Origin: Diplosphaera chodatii
Taxonomy: Eukaryota > Chlorophyta > Trebouxiophyceae > Prasiolales > Stichococcaceae
Direction of reading: 5' to 3'
Length of the DNA: 64,000 nt
Assembly: GCA_032358165.1 (NCBI GenBank)
Contig: JAALGY010000008.1
Location: 1-64,000, forward strand
This document shows, in pieces, positions 24,986 through 37,000 of the stretch; within the stretch, counting starts at the first letter, position 1; the number at the start of each line of letters is the position of its first letter. The translations under genes and the position numbers were made by a program. Under the pieces are notes generated by a model that was not told the origin of the DNA, did not search any database, and was given only the letters and a program-made list of their open reading frames with translations.

Positions 24986-27091
24986 GGCGCAGCAGCTTTA
25001 TTTTGGTGCGGCAAGCACCCTGACTGTCGTAACGCGACCAGGTCCCGCAACAACGCGCCAAAGCTGCTAGTGTGCTCAGGCACGCATGTTGTTCGACGCT
25101 ACATCCACATCAGCGGCTCCTGCACTTGTTGCAAGCAGGGTTGTTGCTGGTGTCCCAGCACATGCGCACGCCCTGCATGGGCCAGCGCCGCAAACACGCG
25201 CGTGTGCTGCTCAGGCGTCATGAAACGACCTTTAAACATTCATGAAATGTGATACAAGGCTGCTAGCGCTGCCACAAAGTCTTGGAACATCAATGGGGCA
25301 TTGAAAAAAACAGCGACTACAGCGACTACAGCGACTGGTCGCAGCCACGCCCATAGCTATGGGCACGCAGATGTGATGGTCGTGACAAGACACACAAGCA
25401 GTCTGATGGTTTGATCTTGTGTCCCAGGGTGCTTGCATCGTCCGCATCGCGTCCCAGGCGACACCCAACTCAGGGGATGGCCACACCAGCCGTTCAGGTG
25501 CACACCACCAGTACCTGTTCTACTCATGGTACTGGGCCTGTGGATGCACCTGGAGGACGTGAAAATGTTGTCGAGGCGCCTTCCGCGCCGCCAAAGCTGT
25601 CCCATGCACGCGATTTTCACTACGCTTACTGACGACGGATGCAGCAGCCTCCACAGCAGAGCAGGACAGCAACACAGCCAGGCGCACAGTGCAAGGTCCC
25701 AATTCAGGTGAATCTCGACTTGGTGCGCGGCTACTGGCGCTCAGCAGGCTGCGAGTGTCACGCATGTATCCCTGCCACCTCGGCCTGAGCTGCAGTACAT
25801 GTTGAAGTCGGCCTCGGAAAGTCCACACACAGGTCTCCATTTGTCAGGGGGAGGAATAGGGTCCTGACCTCAGCCACTGAACAAGTGCAGCACCGCATCA
25901 GATGACGCTGCCGGGGGCGGTGTGGCATGCCTGCTGTGTGCCGGAGCCTGCTGCACCGATCGGCAGTCTCAGGTAGGGTCCGGCATCAATCAAGCGTCGT
26001 GTTCTGCGCAGAAGGGCGGTTTGTGTCGCACAGTGTAGCATCCCTGTCGCCACGCCTTGCACGAATGCACGGCACCCTGCGCTGGGAGCCTCCACGCACC
26101 GGCAAACCTGAGCGATGTGCTCTTCGAGCACAAGCGCATCAGCCGCGTCGATCAACGCGGCTAGGGGTGCCGCCAGCACCCCGACTCGGAGGTTTTGTCA
26201 GGCGCTGGGTCGCAGGAGGTTTGCGTCCATACGACTCACCGCAGCACATGCGCATCTGCACGGTACGATGGGGCCCCAGCAACCGGATACGGGCTACTGA
26301 GCCGTCCCGCCGCTGAGAGTGAAGGGCACCACTTCCCACGTGCCATGCAAAGGGCTGTGGGCCCCGGACACCGATCGTGGCAGCTGCTGCAGCCGCGTGC
26401 AATCGATGTGCGAGCAGCTTGTGTCCTCATGACGTGCGCGTCGCTCCAGTGATGAGCTGCATTCGTGTCGGCTGCTGGGCCAGCTCGCCTTAGTCAGGGG
26501 TGGGGCACTGCAAGTTTAGGACTCGAGCTTCAGGGCGCGGTGTTGCGTCATGCTGCAAAGCAGCATGCCAGATGGCCTCCCTGTTTGCTCAGCAATCGTG
26601 CCGCGCACTTATCTTGCCACGGACACCGGCGGCGTCTCGGCGGGCGTGGGATGGGAAGCTGAGCGGAGCTGAATGCTTGTCCTGTCATCTGCGTCAACGA
26701 CGATCCTTCGTGTGAGCTGCGGTGGCTGCAGTCTATGCATCTGTTTGCCGGCCACACCCGGGGCGGGCATAGGAACCTGACGTCGCGTAGTTTTTGCTGT
26801 CCTTCTGGGGTCGTTGACCCTTCTAAAGGCTGGCCTCCTGATCAAACGCCAGTTCGAGCAACGTGTCCGCATGCAGGTTAGCATCACACTGCCGTAGCAC
26901 GCTGTACGTGGCTGGCTGCGCCGCATCGCTCACGGTCAAAGCAGGTTTTGTGCGTCGCAACCGCAGGCGGCAGCGGGCGGCAGCAAAGCCAGTCAGGCGA
27001 TCAGGCAGCCTCCTTCTGACAGCAACGGAGTGGCCACCAGCTCCAAGGCGAACAGCTGCGCAGCAGCACAGGAGATGAGCAGCACTTGAGC
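24986..27091. promoter_or_regulatory. Divergent intergenic region between the coiled-coil gene (-) and the type I membrane protein gene (+)
   Basis: About 2.1 kb lies between two outward-pointing start codons and must contain both promoters and 5' UTRs. It carries a short 9-bp tandem repeat at 25311-25336. Open frames of 60-130 codons occur on both strands, but none has a recognisable domain or consistent splice phases. No further structure was found. Confidence 0.45.
25311..25336. repeat. Short tandem repeat, 9-bp unit cagcgacta, about 2.9 copies
   Basis: The unit cagcgacta is repeated almost three times directly after a run of seven A residues. It lies in non-coding DNA, about 330 bp upstream of the coiled-coil gene start. 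It has no spacers, so it is a simple microsatellite-like repeat. Confidence 0.9.
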
Positions 27092-30000
27092 ATGCCGCCG
27101 CGCGGTCGCACCCGCATGGCAGCGGCGGCCGCGCTGCTGCTGCTGCTGGGCCTGCTGGCGGCGGGCGCGGGCGCGAGCGATGCGGGCGGCCACGGCTGCC
27201 CGATGTGCGGCGGGTCTGTCACGCCCGCTGCCGCCGGCGCGGGCGTCCTGCAGGGCTGCAGCGTCGTCGGGACTGGCGCCGGGTGCGGCGCCGCCGTGCC
27301 GCCGCCGACGGACCCGCCGCCGTCCTCGGCGCTCCGGCAGCCGGAGGCGGCCGACGGCGAGGCGGCGGCCGCCATCCTGGACGACCCGCCCAGCGCGGAG
27401 ATGTGCCAGGCGCTGACAGCCGCCGTCAACGCCCAGGTGCAGGCACCCCTCCTCCTCTGCAGGTCATCTGGGCAAAGTGACCCGACCATCACACCACTCT
27501 GCCCTAGCCCTGGCCATCAGCTGCTGCATCATGTCAGTCCTCAGCAAGGGCTGCGCCTACCTCAGCCCTGGTTCGCGCATGCAGGCGTCCACGGTTTCCT
27601 GGTGTTCCCCACAGGACCGGGCGGTGCACTTTGAGCGGGCGTTTGGCGCGGACGGCGCCGGGCTGCGGTGCGAGGCGCTGGTGGCGGGCGCCAAGGCGGC
27701 CGTGGCGCGCGCCGTGGCGCTGGCGGCGCACCCGGGCCCCGAGCACGAGCACCTGCGGCGCGGGCGCGGCCGCTGGCACCGCGCCCGCCTGTACCACGCC
27801 ATGCGCCAGGTGCCCCGTCATCGCTTGCGGGTGGTTGGACGGGGTTGCCACAAGAATCAGTGGCGCCGGTGCTGATCATACACAGGTGTTCTGGGATGGT
27901 AGGCAACCAGGCAACAGTCCATGCCGCGATGTGGTGCCATCTTCCAGTGGCGACTGGATGTCGGACGGGCGCCCCGCCTGCAGGTGTACCTGGACGCGGG
28001 CCTGCTGAAGAGCGAGGGGGACGTGCTGCGCGACGCCGAGCGCGCGCTGCTGCTGGCGCGCGGCCGCCTGCTGGACAGCTACTCCAACGTGGAGGCCGCC
28101 GCCGACCTCGTGTGGGACGAAGTCCAGGTGACCGGCTGCTCGTGTGTGTCGACATGGTGGCAGCCATGATGTGGGTTGGTCAACTGCACCGTGATCGCGG
28201 TCCAGATGCAGCCTCACCAGCGCCCTTCATGCGGCCGCCCATGCATGTCCGGGCTGGGTAGTGCTGCAGTGGGGCGCCTGAGCGCGCGCTGCACGCCCGA
28301 TGCTGACCACCCAGCCGTGACTGAGCCTGCATCATGCTGTGGATCCCCAGGCGCTGGCGGGGGTGCGGGCGGAGACGACGCCGAATGCGCTGCGGCGGGA
28401 GCAGTGGCTGACGGCGGACCTGCGGTATGGCGGCTGCGAGCGCCACCTGCTGCCGCTGATCGACGCCGACCTCAACGACCCGGTCCTGGTGGGACACACT
28501 GCTGGACTGCACAGCCGGTTTCTGTCCCCTGCAGCGTTGAAGTTTGGCGTCTGCAGCGTTGAAGCTTGGCGCGTACCAGATGACCATGAAGCTGCAGGGG
28601 GCGAGTGTCACACGGCCAGCGTTGGTTCAGTCTGCTGCTGGGACAGGCTGTGGCGTGACGCTTCTGCTGACGGGAGTTGGAGTGCCGCTGCAGGTGCAGA
28701 TGCTGAACTCGAAGGCCGCCCGGCCCCCGCAGCGCGCGCCTCAGCCGCCGGGTCCGCTCCAAGAACAGCAGCTGGGGGCGGCGGAGGCCAAGCCGCGGCT
28801 GCGGCGGCGACCTGCGGGCCCCACCGGCAGCGCCGCCGACATCAGCGCCCGCCGCGCTGCGCAGTTTGCCGCTGAGGTGGGCGACCCTGCCTGACGAATG
28901 CTTTTCTGCGAGCTAGCTCGTTGTCCTCCTGCACCCATAAGCAGCGCCAGTGCATGCAGAACCATGGGGTGCACCCACCACGTGTTGCGCTGCCATGGCG
29001 TCATATAGATATGCACATCATGGGCATCGACAAGTTGGATGTGTCTTCATTTTGCAATCCCATGCCTTGTCAGATGGTGTCTATCTGTTCCTTTTTACAG
29101 GAAGCGGCCCGGGCGGCGGAGGCCAGCGATACATCCGCGCAGCCGCCGCCACCTGGGAGCCATCTCACAGCCACGTCCTGGGCGCTGGTGCTGCTGCTGG
29201 TGCTGCCGGCGGCGGGCTTCATGGTGATGCAGGCGTCGCCGCGTGTGCAGGGCAGGCTGCCGCCTGTGGACCTCAGGTCAGACGCGACCCGTGGATTTCA
29301 CGGAAGAACAAGAATGACAATATATAGCAACACTGATGGTGCTTTTGCCTTGCGTCAAGGGTCTGCTGTCCCTGCCTACCCACTGTGCTGTTCCCATCAG
29401 ATCTAACCTGCCCCAAGGCAGGCTCATCCAAGGTTCTGAACAGCGCCAGCATGCTGGTTCGCAGGCAGCTGCTGCGGAACAAGCAGGGCGAGCAGCAGCA
29501 GCGGCTCTCGCCGGGGCCGAACTCTGGCAGCACCACCGGCAGCGGCAGCCGCCGCGGCAAGCCCCGCAGGACCAGCAGCAAGAATGCCGGCAGCCAGGCG
29601 CCTGACGCCGCGCCGCCAGCCGAAACCGCAGCCGCTGCAGCGCAGGGTGGTAAGCAGGGCAAGACGGAGGGGCCTGCCACCCCGCCGCCGCCGCCGCCCA
29701 TCCGCAAGCAGCGCTCGCGCGGGCGGGGGGACTCTAGCACCGAGGGCGACGCCGGGTCCGCAGCGTCCAGCGTCGGCGGCCTGCCCCCTGACACGCCCGC
29801 TCAGGGCCGCCGGCCGCCGGCCCGCCACGCACGGGAGGACTCCTCGCCCGACGACTCCCCCCGCTCCAGCGCCAGCAGCGGCGGCACGCTGCGCACGCCG
29901 TTCACGGCGGCGACGCCCCCGCCGCCGCCCCCGCAGCAGCAGCAGCAGCAGCGGCAGAAGCGGGCCAGGGCAGCAGCGCCCGCGGTCGCCAGCAGCACGG

Positions 30001-32039
30001 GCTCCGGCCGGCCGAGCTCGGCGTCCAAGGCGGCCCGCAGCTCGCCGGGCCCCCCCGGAGCGAGCCAGCCCGCCGTGTCTCGCACCGCGGGCCTGCCCGC
30101 AGCGGACCGCCCCCTGGAGCGCAGCAGCCGCCTCTCCCGCCCGCCGCCCCCGCCGCCGGCAGTCCAGCAGCAGGCGGCCGCCCCCGCCGCCGCCGCCGCC
30201 GCCGCCGCTGCCGCTGCAACGTGTGTGCCCCAACAGCCAAATGCTGCCTCAGGCAGAGTTTCACCGTTTCGGTCCCCCGCCCGCCCGCTGCAGCCCACCG
30301 CAGCGCCGTTCCAGCCGCGCTCCTGCAGCCCCCTGGCCATGCCGCCGCTGCAGGGTGGCCGTGACCCGCCGCCGGCTCCGCCTGTGCAGTATGGCCACCC
30401 CGCAGCGCAGCACCAGCACCCCAGCTCGCTGCAGCCGCCGCCGCAGCGCGTGCAGCAGGCGCCGATGGCCTCGGCGGCGTCTCTGGACGACATCGACGAC
30501 ATCCTGGCGGACGCCTGGGCGTTCACCAACGAGTCGGCGCCGCCGCAGCGCCCGCCGCTGCCGCAGCACGGCCCCAGCGCCGGGCCGGCCGCTGCCGCGG
30601 GCCCGGCCGCGCCCCATCAGCAGCAGCCCTTCACGCCGGCCCCCTTCCAGCAGCACCAGCCGCTGGCGCTGCCGCCGAGCCTGCGCTCGCTCAGCCGCAC
30701 CATCAGCAGCGCGTCCTCCGACGCCACCGCCGCCTCGCTGCCACTGCACCCTGGGCTCGGGGGCCCCGCCCTCGGCAGCTGGCACGCCGATGACGCTTTG
30801 AGCTGCGGCGCAGCTGCATCGGACACGGCCGCCGGCAGCCGCCTCGCCCGCCGCAGCAGCCGCAGCAGCTCCGCGGGCGGCGGCTTTGCGGCCTCCAGCA
30901 GCGGGGCGTTCTCCCCGCAGCAGCCGCCGGTCGGCGGCGCCACTCAGCACGGGGTGGGCCTGGAGGGCTGCCGCTCAGACGCGTCCTCGCCTGCACTCCC
31001 GCCAGATGCCGCGGCCGCCCCCAGGGCCTTCACTGCCGCCGCCGCCGCCGCCGCCGCCGTCCACCAGACCCTGCCGCAGCTGCAGCTGCCGCCGCGTGCG
31101 AGTGTGCCGGAGCTGCGGCGCGCCGACTCGCTGGGGGCGTTGCTGCCGGTGGACCTGTCGGACGACCTGCTCAGCTCCCTGGACAGCAGCTGCGGAGGGG
31201 AAGCATCCCCCGACGCCAGCCGGCATGGTACCGTTGCTGGCCCCAGTTTGCCGCCGCCGCCGCTCCCGCCGCAGCCGACGCAGCAGCCGCAGCCCCGGCT
31301 GTCGGGCCTGGGCCCGCTGCTGCACGAGCCGTGGCCGCCGGCGCGGGCCGACGCACCCGGGATGCGCGCGCGGCTTGGGGACCGCTTCCACCTTCCGTCT
31401 GGCGCCGACCTGTTCCACCCTGCGGCGCCCGCCGTCGCCCCCGGCGGCGGCATGCCCTCCTCGGCAGGCGTGGCGGCGCTGCAGACGGCCGCCGCAGCGC
31501 AGTACGCCGCGCAGCGGGGGCTGCGGGAAGCGGTGCTGGCCGCCGCCATGGCATCTTCCACTGCCGCCGCCGCCGCCGGTGCCGTCCCACCCTCCCCCGC
31601 TGCCCCCCTGCGGCTGTCGCTGCCCTCAGCGCCAGCCGCCGCGCAGCAGGGCTCGGCGCCCGTGTCCCCAAAAGCGCTGACGCCCGCCGCCGCGGCCGCC
31701 GCGCAGTACCAGCTGTGGGGCGCCTCGCTGCAGGGGGGGCGCCCAGCCGCCATCGCTGCCCACCACCGCGCCCCGGGCTCCCCCACCACCGCCGCCGCCG
31801 GCTGCGGGACACCCTTCGTGCACCGCCCGCTGTCTTCCCGCAGCCTGCCAGCCGTCGACACCGCCCCGGAATCCCCTGCAGCTGCCAGCGGGTGCGGGTC
31901 CCCCTCTGCCTGCAGCGCTGCCGGCGGGTTCAGCCCCTCGATGCTGAACATGCCAGCCGCCGCGTCGCTGCTGCGGCCGAGCGGCTCGACGTTTGCGCAA
32001 GTGCATGCCGGACGCAGCCTGTCTGGGGATGCCTGGTGA
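27092..32039 (+). CDS. Predicted type I single-pass membrane protein with very long low-complexity cytoplasmic tail; function unknown
   Basis: I do not recognise the family. The start at 27092 (or 27116) gives MPPRGRTRMAAAAALLLLLG, a signal peptide, followed by HGCPMCGG and an Ala-rich lumenal part. Exons that fit in phase are 27092-27436, 27615-27809, 27984-28127, 28351-28482, a small exon ending at 28606 (start uncertain), 28694-28876, 29101-29276 and 29444-32039, about 1,270 aa in all. A single transmembrane helix (TSWALVLLLVLPAAGFMVM) lies near residues 372-390, leaving about 345 residues outside. The last exon alone encodes about 865 residues of Pro, Ala, Ser and Gln-rich disordered sequence with homopolymer runs. 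Two acidic patches, SLDDIDDILADAWAF and VDLSDDLLSSLD, break the low complexity and could be docking motifs. The frame stays open over 2.6 kb while other frames are shorter, but composition bias weakens that argument. Confidence 0.65.
28529..28572 (+). repeat. 22-bp tandem duplication carrying a CTGCAG splice-acceptor-like site
   Basis: Positions 28529-28550 and 28551-28572 are two head-to-tail copies of a 22-bp unit beginning ctgcagcgttgaag, differing at two positions. Each copy contains the CTGCAG hexamer used as a 3' splice site throughout this window. The duplication lies at the start of a small internal exon of the type I membrane protein gene. It makes the true acceptor there ambiguous, because 22 is not a multiple of three. 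Confidence 0.85.
30186..30218 (+). repeat. GCC trinucleotide run encoding poly-alanine
   Basis: Eight GCC/GCT codons in a row, then further Ala codons, encode an alanine run inside the low-complexity tail of the type I membrane protein gene. A CAG run encoding poly-Gln lies just upstream near 29936-29951. Such runs are prone to length change by replication slippage. Confidence 0.8.
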
Positions 32040-34004
32040 GCGTCGCTGGGGCACGTGACCAAGTGAGCAGCAGACTGTCCATGTTACCCAATGCAGCCTG
32101 TGCTTTGCGTGCCATCTGCACTGTCTTTGGCCTGGACGTGCTGCCAGCTGTGCCATGCCTTGTGGCTCCGCTTTACACGCTTCCTGATGGATGAAGGGCA
32201 CATCATGAGCTTCAAGTTTGCTATTTGTTTGCACAGAGATATGGCGGTGGTGCAGCGGCAGGCTGCTTCGTGCTTGGTGCGTGGTGGCTGACAGCTCGTG
32301 AGAGTGGCGATCGGCAGCGGTGTACATCAGTAGACACAGGCCAAGACGAAGTGAGAGGTAGCTGCATGCAAGGACCTGATTGGCCGCTGCGACGGGCATG
32401 AGCAACTGTTTATGGTGATGAGGGCTGGATACCATCGCTGCTAGTCCGCCAGTGCTGGTGGCAGCAATGGCTCCCGCCTGTGCTGCAGTAGATATATATT
32501 TATGGGGTGCCCGAACACTGTTTGTGCCGCGTGATGAGGGCCCCAGCAGTTTGTTTGGCATACATTCCGGGGTGTTTCGGGGTTCAGAATGCTCAGCCTG
32601 CAGCCGAAGCTGTGCTCGCAGAGAAGCAAGCTGTCTGTGAAGATGGACATGCGGTACATGCCAGAGGGCGTCGACAACACGCTTCCATCACCCATGGCCA
32701 CTGGGGATTTGAGCGGTCCTCACGCCAGAATCCACTTACAAACACTTCCATCACGTACGGTCAACTGGCACGTTGGGTGCAGCTGTGACCTCAAAACAGC
32801 CTACCAGTTAAATCTCTCGGTCGCTGCTCAGGTGACATCATCGCCTGCGCCACAGGCTGCCTGTGTCCCGTGTGAGGGCCTGAAGGGCACTGTCCTGCAA
32901 TGGCAGCTGCCAGTCGGCTGCTTGATCTGTAGCTGCAGTCGGACCTGGGAACGGGACTACGGCTGCGGTCTCTCAGATGACCTTTTGGGTCCCTTTTGCC
33001 ATCGCCACCGGCTCACACTCTGGAGCTGCTGAAGCGACTTGAGGCGCAGTCCCCCGCACGGCCATACCAGCCGCAGCAGCCGCAGACGGCAGTAGCAGGG
33101 TAGAAGGATAGTCCTTGCATCCGCGGCGGGCGGGTGGACTGCTCGACACACGGTGAGCAGGAGTTGCAACCAACGGGCGCCGGCATCCCGTGCATGTCCG
33201 GGCCCGGTGCAGCGTAGACGCGGTCGCGCGCGCCGACGGGCCATATCTCCTGTCGGCATAGTGCGAATATCAACGGCGTCGGAGCGGCGGCGGCGGAAAA
33301 CATTGCCACAGCGCATCGGGGAGGCCGCCGAGCGTCTGCCACCGCTTCTGGCCGATCTTTTGGGCAGATTTTGGCGTGCGTTTCCAGCGGTCTCAACGCC
33401 TGCGGGCAGCTGATCACACCATTCAAAGCATCACGTACTGGAAGCGCGGCCGTTGGGTTGTAGGCGTTGATCTGCAATCAGGCGCCGTGGTTGGCATTTG
33501 GCACCCAGTATCACTACAACATAAGTTTAAGGCCGCAACGGTCGTCCTGCATGAGTACTCTCGTTATTGTTGACGCCAGCGTAGACCACAGCACCGTGAT
33601 CGATGCGCTTGTAGCGCAAAACTTGCACCCTGCACCCTACCCACTGCACGACGATGCGGTGTAGAATTAGACCGTGGCACGGCCGACTGGCTATCAGCAT
33701 CAGTCGGTACATGCAGTTGAGCGACTTCATGCGGGTCGGACGGTCTTCACGACCAGTCCTTGCATTTTGGTCATGTAGGCAGGTTTGAGTAGGATGGCAA
33801 CCAGGATCTGCAGTAAGTCCTCAGCCTGTGCCTCTGCACACTGGGTATACAGCATTCCGCGCCCAGCGAACACCTGGTACAGCTGGGCCTGCGGCATGGG
33901 AGGCACACCAGCTGCAGCAGTGGCGCAGGCGTCAGGTCGAGTTTCTCAAGCAGCTCCTGCGCCTTTGCAGGCGAGCAGCTGGGACCTGCGAGCAGTCGCA
34001 CGTC
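32040..34004. other. Intergenic region; no supported gene
   Basis: This holds the 3' UTR of the type I membrane protein gene and the promoter of the Kazal-GH9 gene, both on the plus strand. An AT-rich patch (atatatatttat) occurs near 32490-32502, far from any start. The open frames seen, including a 154-codon minus-strand frame at 33013-33477, have no recognisable domain and no matching splice partners. Confidence 0.45.
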
Positions 34005-37000
34005 ATGAAGTCGCAAGTCACGGCTGTGGTGGCGCTCCTGCTGCTGGCGGCGGCGTCGGCGCCCGCCGCCGAGGCGCTGCGTGCCCCCCGGCCGACCGGA
34101 AGTGAGCGCCTGGCTTCATGCAGCATCTAGGCCCATGTTTGAGCCCCGTTCTGGCTGCAGCGCAATAGACAGCGGCCAGAGGCCGCGGTGCAGCTGCCAC
34201 GTCGGCTGGCGTGTGGTGCACTGAGTGACGACCCTCATTGTGCACGTCTGCTCGCAGCGTGCAACTGCAAAAAGCGGACGGGCGTGCCGCAGAAGTACAA
34301 GCCCGTGTGCGGCAACGACCTGGTCACCTACGGTAGGCATCAGCAGTGTGGACAGAGACCTTCTGCGCAGTCCAGTTCTGCCTCAAGTGGCTGCAGTGCT
34401 TTTACAGTCACAGTACATGCCATCTGCTTGCCGGTCAGGTTCAACTTGTTGCAGGCGCCCCCTGAACTGCTGCTGCGCAACGACACGTGGAGTGGGTGCA
34501 GACGGTTTCGCGTCTGCAACGCAGGCAATGAGTGCGTCGCCAAGTGCGCCAACGTGCTGATCCGCAACAACGGCAAGTGCCCCACCTGCCGCATCCGGGT
34601 CGGCAACTGCGTGTGCAACCCGCTGGGCTACCGCCCCGTGTGCAGCTTCGGCCTCACCTTCAGCAACTCCTGCGACGCGCTGTGCGGCGGCTATGCGTGC
34701 CCCCTGGAGAGGGGCGTCTGCCGGTGCGACCACGCATCTCGACCGTCGGGGCCTGATCATGGCTATCATGATGTCCCGACTGGCTGCATTGCCATAGGCA
34801 AACTGCACAGCATATGCTGCAGCTTGCCGCATGATCGCTGTGTGGGGTCGTGGTACAGCCGTCAACTTGAGTTCCTAACTGAGTATGCCGGTTCCCCTTG
34901 CGCTCAACAGGTACAGTCCCAAGGGCTCCAAGCTCAGCACCAGGCGCACCGGCCGCAGTGAGCACCGCCACTTATCGATCCGTCGAAGCTGCCTGAAGCT
35001 CCGTGCTGCATCACGTCAATCTGCGCTGCATGGTCATGTCTCTTCAGAACCACATGCTCACGCCGGCACGGCTGCTGCACCCGCAGGCGTGCGCGCCGCC
35101 GCGGGCAACAGCAGGTTCCCACCCACCAAGGCCGCGCGGTACAGCTACACGCGCGCCGTGCACCTGGGCCTCATCTTCTTCGAGTCCATGCGCTCCGGCA
35201 CTCTCGACCGCCAGCGCCTCGCCTGGTGCGCGCTGGGTTCCGACGGCACCGGGCTCAAGCTCAACTCGCCCTCCTGGCGTGGGAGCCTGTTCCAGGCCGC
35301 TCCAGGGGTTGCGTGCGTTCTGCCAGCAGGTCGCCTGTTGGCAGTGCAGTCAGTAGTGTCATCGGAGATTGAACGCCCTGCAGCATCGTCCGAGCTGTGG
35401 GTGGTTGATATGCACACATTGTGTGCACCACAGGCGCAGCGACAGCTGCGTGAAGTGCCGCGGCCCGTCCGGCGAGAACCTGTCGCAGGGCTACTACGAG
35501 GCCGGCGGCTCCTTCCTGAAGCTGGGCCTCGTCGAGTCCTTCCTGGTGCGCCCGCCGCCCCACCCTGCAGTCATGCAGCCCCCCGACACCTGGACCCAGC
35601 TCAATGGCAGAAACTGTTTTCCTGCTGACATGTGAGCCCAGCACTGAGGCCGTTACATGCGTTTGCAGGTGACCATGCTGGCGGACAGCGGCATCAGCTT
35701 TGCCAACGGCTACCGCAAGGCGAACGACCTGGGCAACCGTGCGCACTTTTGCTCAAGCCTCGTGCCCCGTGAAATGTTGCTGCAGATGTGGCGTGCGCCA
35801 GGCCCCCACATCAAACACCTCGTCATGCAGCAGGCAGACTCAGGTTGTGGAGCTTGCCAGGACTGACGGGCTGAGTCTTCCTATGTGGTTGCCTTGCAGT
35901 CGTCAAGGCGGTGGACTGGGGTGTGGCGTACCTGGTGAAGGCCCACTCCCGCCCTGACCGTTTTGTGGCAGGTGCGCTCAGTGATGTCTGCTGCAGCCAT
36001 TTCAGCACCCGCGAGCATGTCTCACACCTGTCTGAGGCTGCTCTGCGGCAACGAGAGCCGGCCGCTGGAGCCAAGGCACATTGGGCGCCCGGTGATGCAG
36101 CACTTGCCTTGGGGGCCTGACCTGGCACACATGCTCTGGTTGCAGTCCTGGGCAACGACACCCTGGACTTTGACTACTACAACTCGGTGGAGCGGTACGA
36201 CCAGTACGTGCCCAAGCGCACCACCTGCTACATCGACCGCCGCAACCGGGGTGCGCTGCAGCCCCTCACCCTCGCTCCCTCTGCCCACTGATGCACCGTG
36301 ATCAGCAGCATCTATCCAGTCGCCCACACGTCCAGGCTCAAGCTCCAGAAGCGGTCGCCACGCAGCGTAGCGGCGGCATCATCAGCACCCTGAGCCCTTA
36401 TATACCTTATGATAGCACATTCTGACGTTCATCAACGTTGCACGCTTGTTCACCGCCTGTCCGCCCTCCATACGCATGTCGTCAGCAATGGAATGCGCCA
36501 GCCTGACCCCGTGCCGACCTCCCTGCTGCCGCCAGGCTCCGAGATCGCGGGCGAGGCGGCGGCGGCGCTGGCGTCGGCCGCCCTGATGTACCGCCGGCTG
36601 GGCGTGAAGCGCAGCACCGCCTCCTACATCACCCACGCCAAGCAGCTGTACAGCCTGGCCGTCGGCGCACAGGGCTCCTACGCCGATGCCAACTCCCGCT
36701 CCTGCCTGGGCATCCACAAGGTGCGACCGCCACTGCCTGCCCAGAACTTTGCTATGTGACATTGCTGTGGATCTCCGTGCCCTAGAGCCCACTGCTATTA
36801 TTCCCACCTGGTGCCAGCTGCACTTCATGTCTCATGTTTGCAACAGCTTGCACCCCTGCGCTCAACTGACCCCTGCTGGCGTCGTGTGTGTTTGTTGAAA
36901 CCCGACCCATGCTGCCCTCCCCCCTCGCAGCGCCTGTACGCGTCCACCCGCGGCTTTGCGGGCTACGGCGACGAGCTCGCGTGGGCGGCCGCCAACATCT

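Noticed and set aside
25311..25336. CRISPR-like repeat
   Set aside because: The 9-bp units abut without spacers, and the window is eukaryotic.
27092..28606. GEX1/KAR5-type nuclear fusion protein interpretation
   Set aside because: A lumenal domain before a membrane helix suggested it, but the cysteine spacing and conserved motifs of that family are missing.
29424..32062. Long minus-strand open frames (269, 242 and 372 codons) opposite the low-complexity exon
   Set aside because: They arise because GCC/GCG-rich DNA lacks stops in several frames. They have no signal peptide, domain or splice partners, while the plus frame is the longest and joins in phase to upstream exons.
33013..33477. Minus-strand open frame of 154 codons between the type I protein and GH9 genes
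   Set aside because: No recognisable domain, unusual composition compared with real exons here, and no matching splice sites.
35226..35278. Extension of GH9 exon 5 to the codons reading CALGSDG and beyond
   Set aside because: Using that later donor breaks the phase with exon 6, while the donor at 35226 gives WRSDSC, matching the GH9 motif WRGDS.
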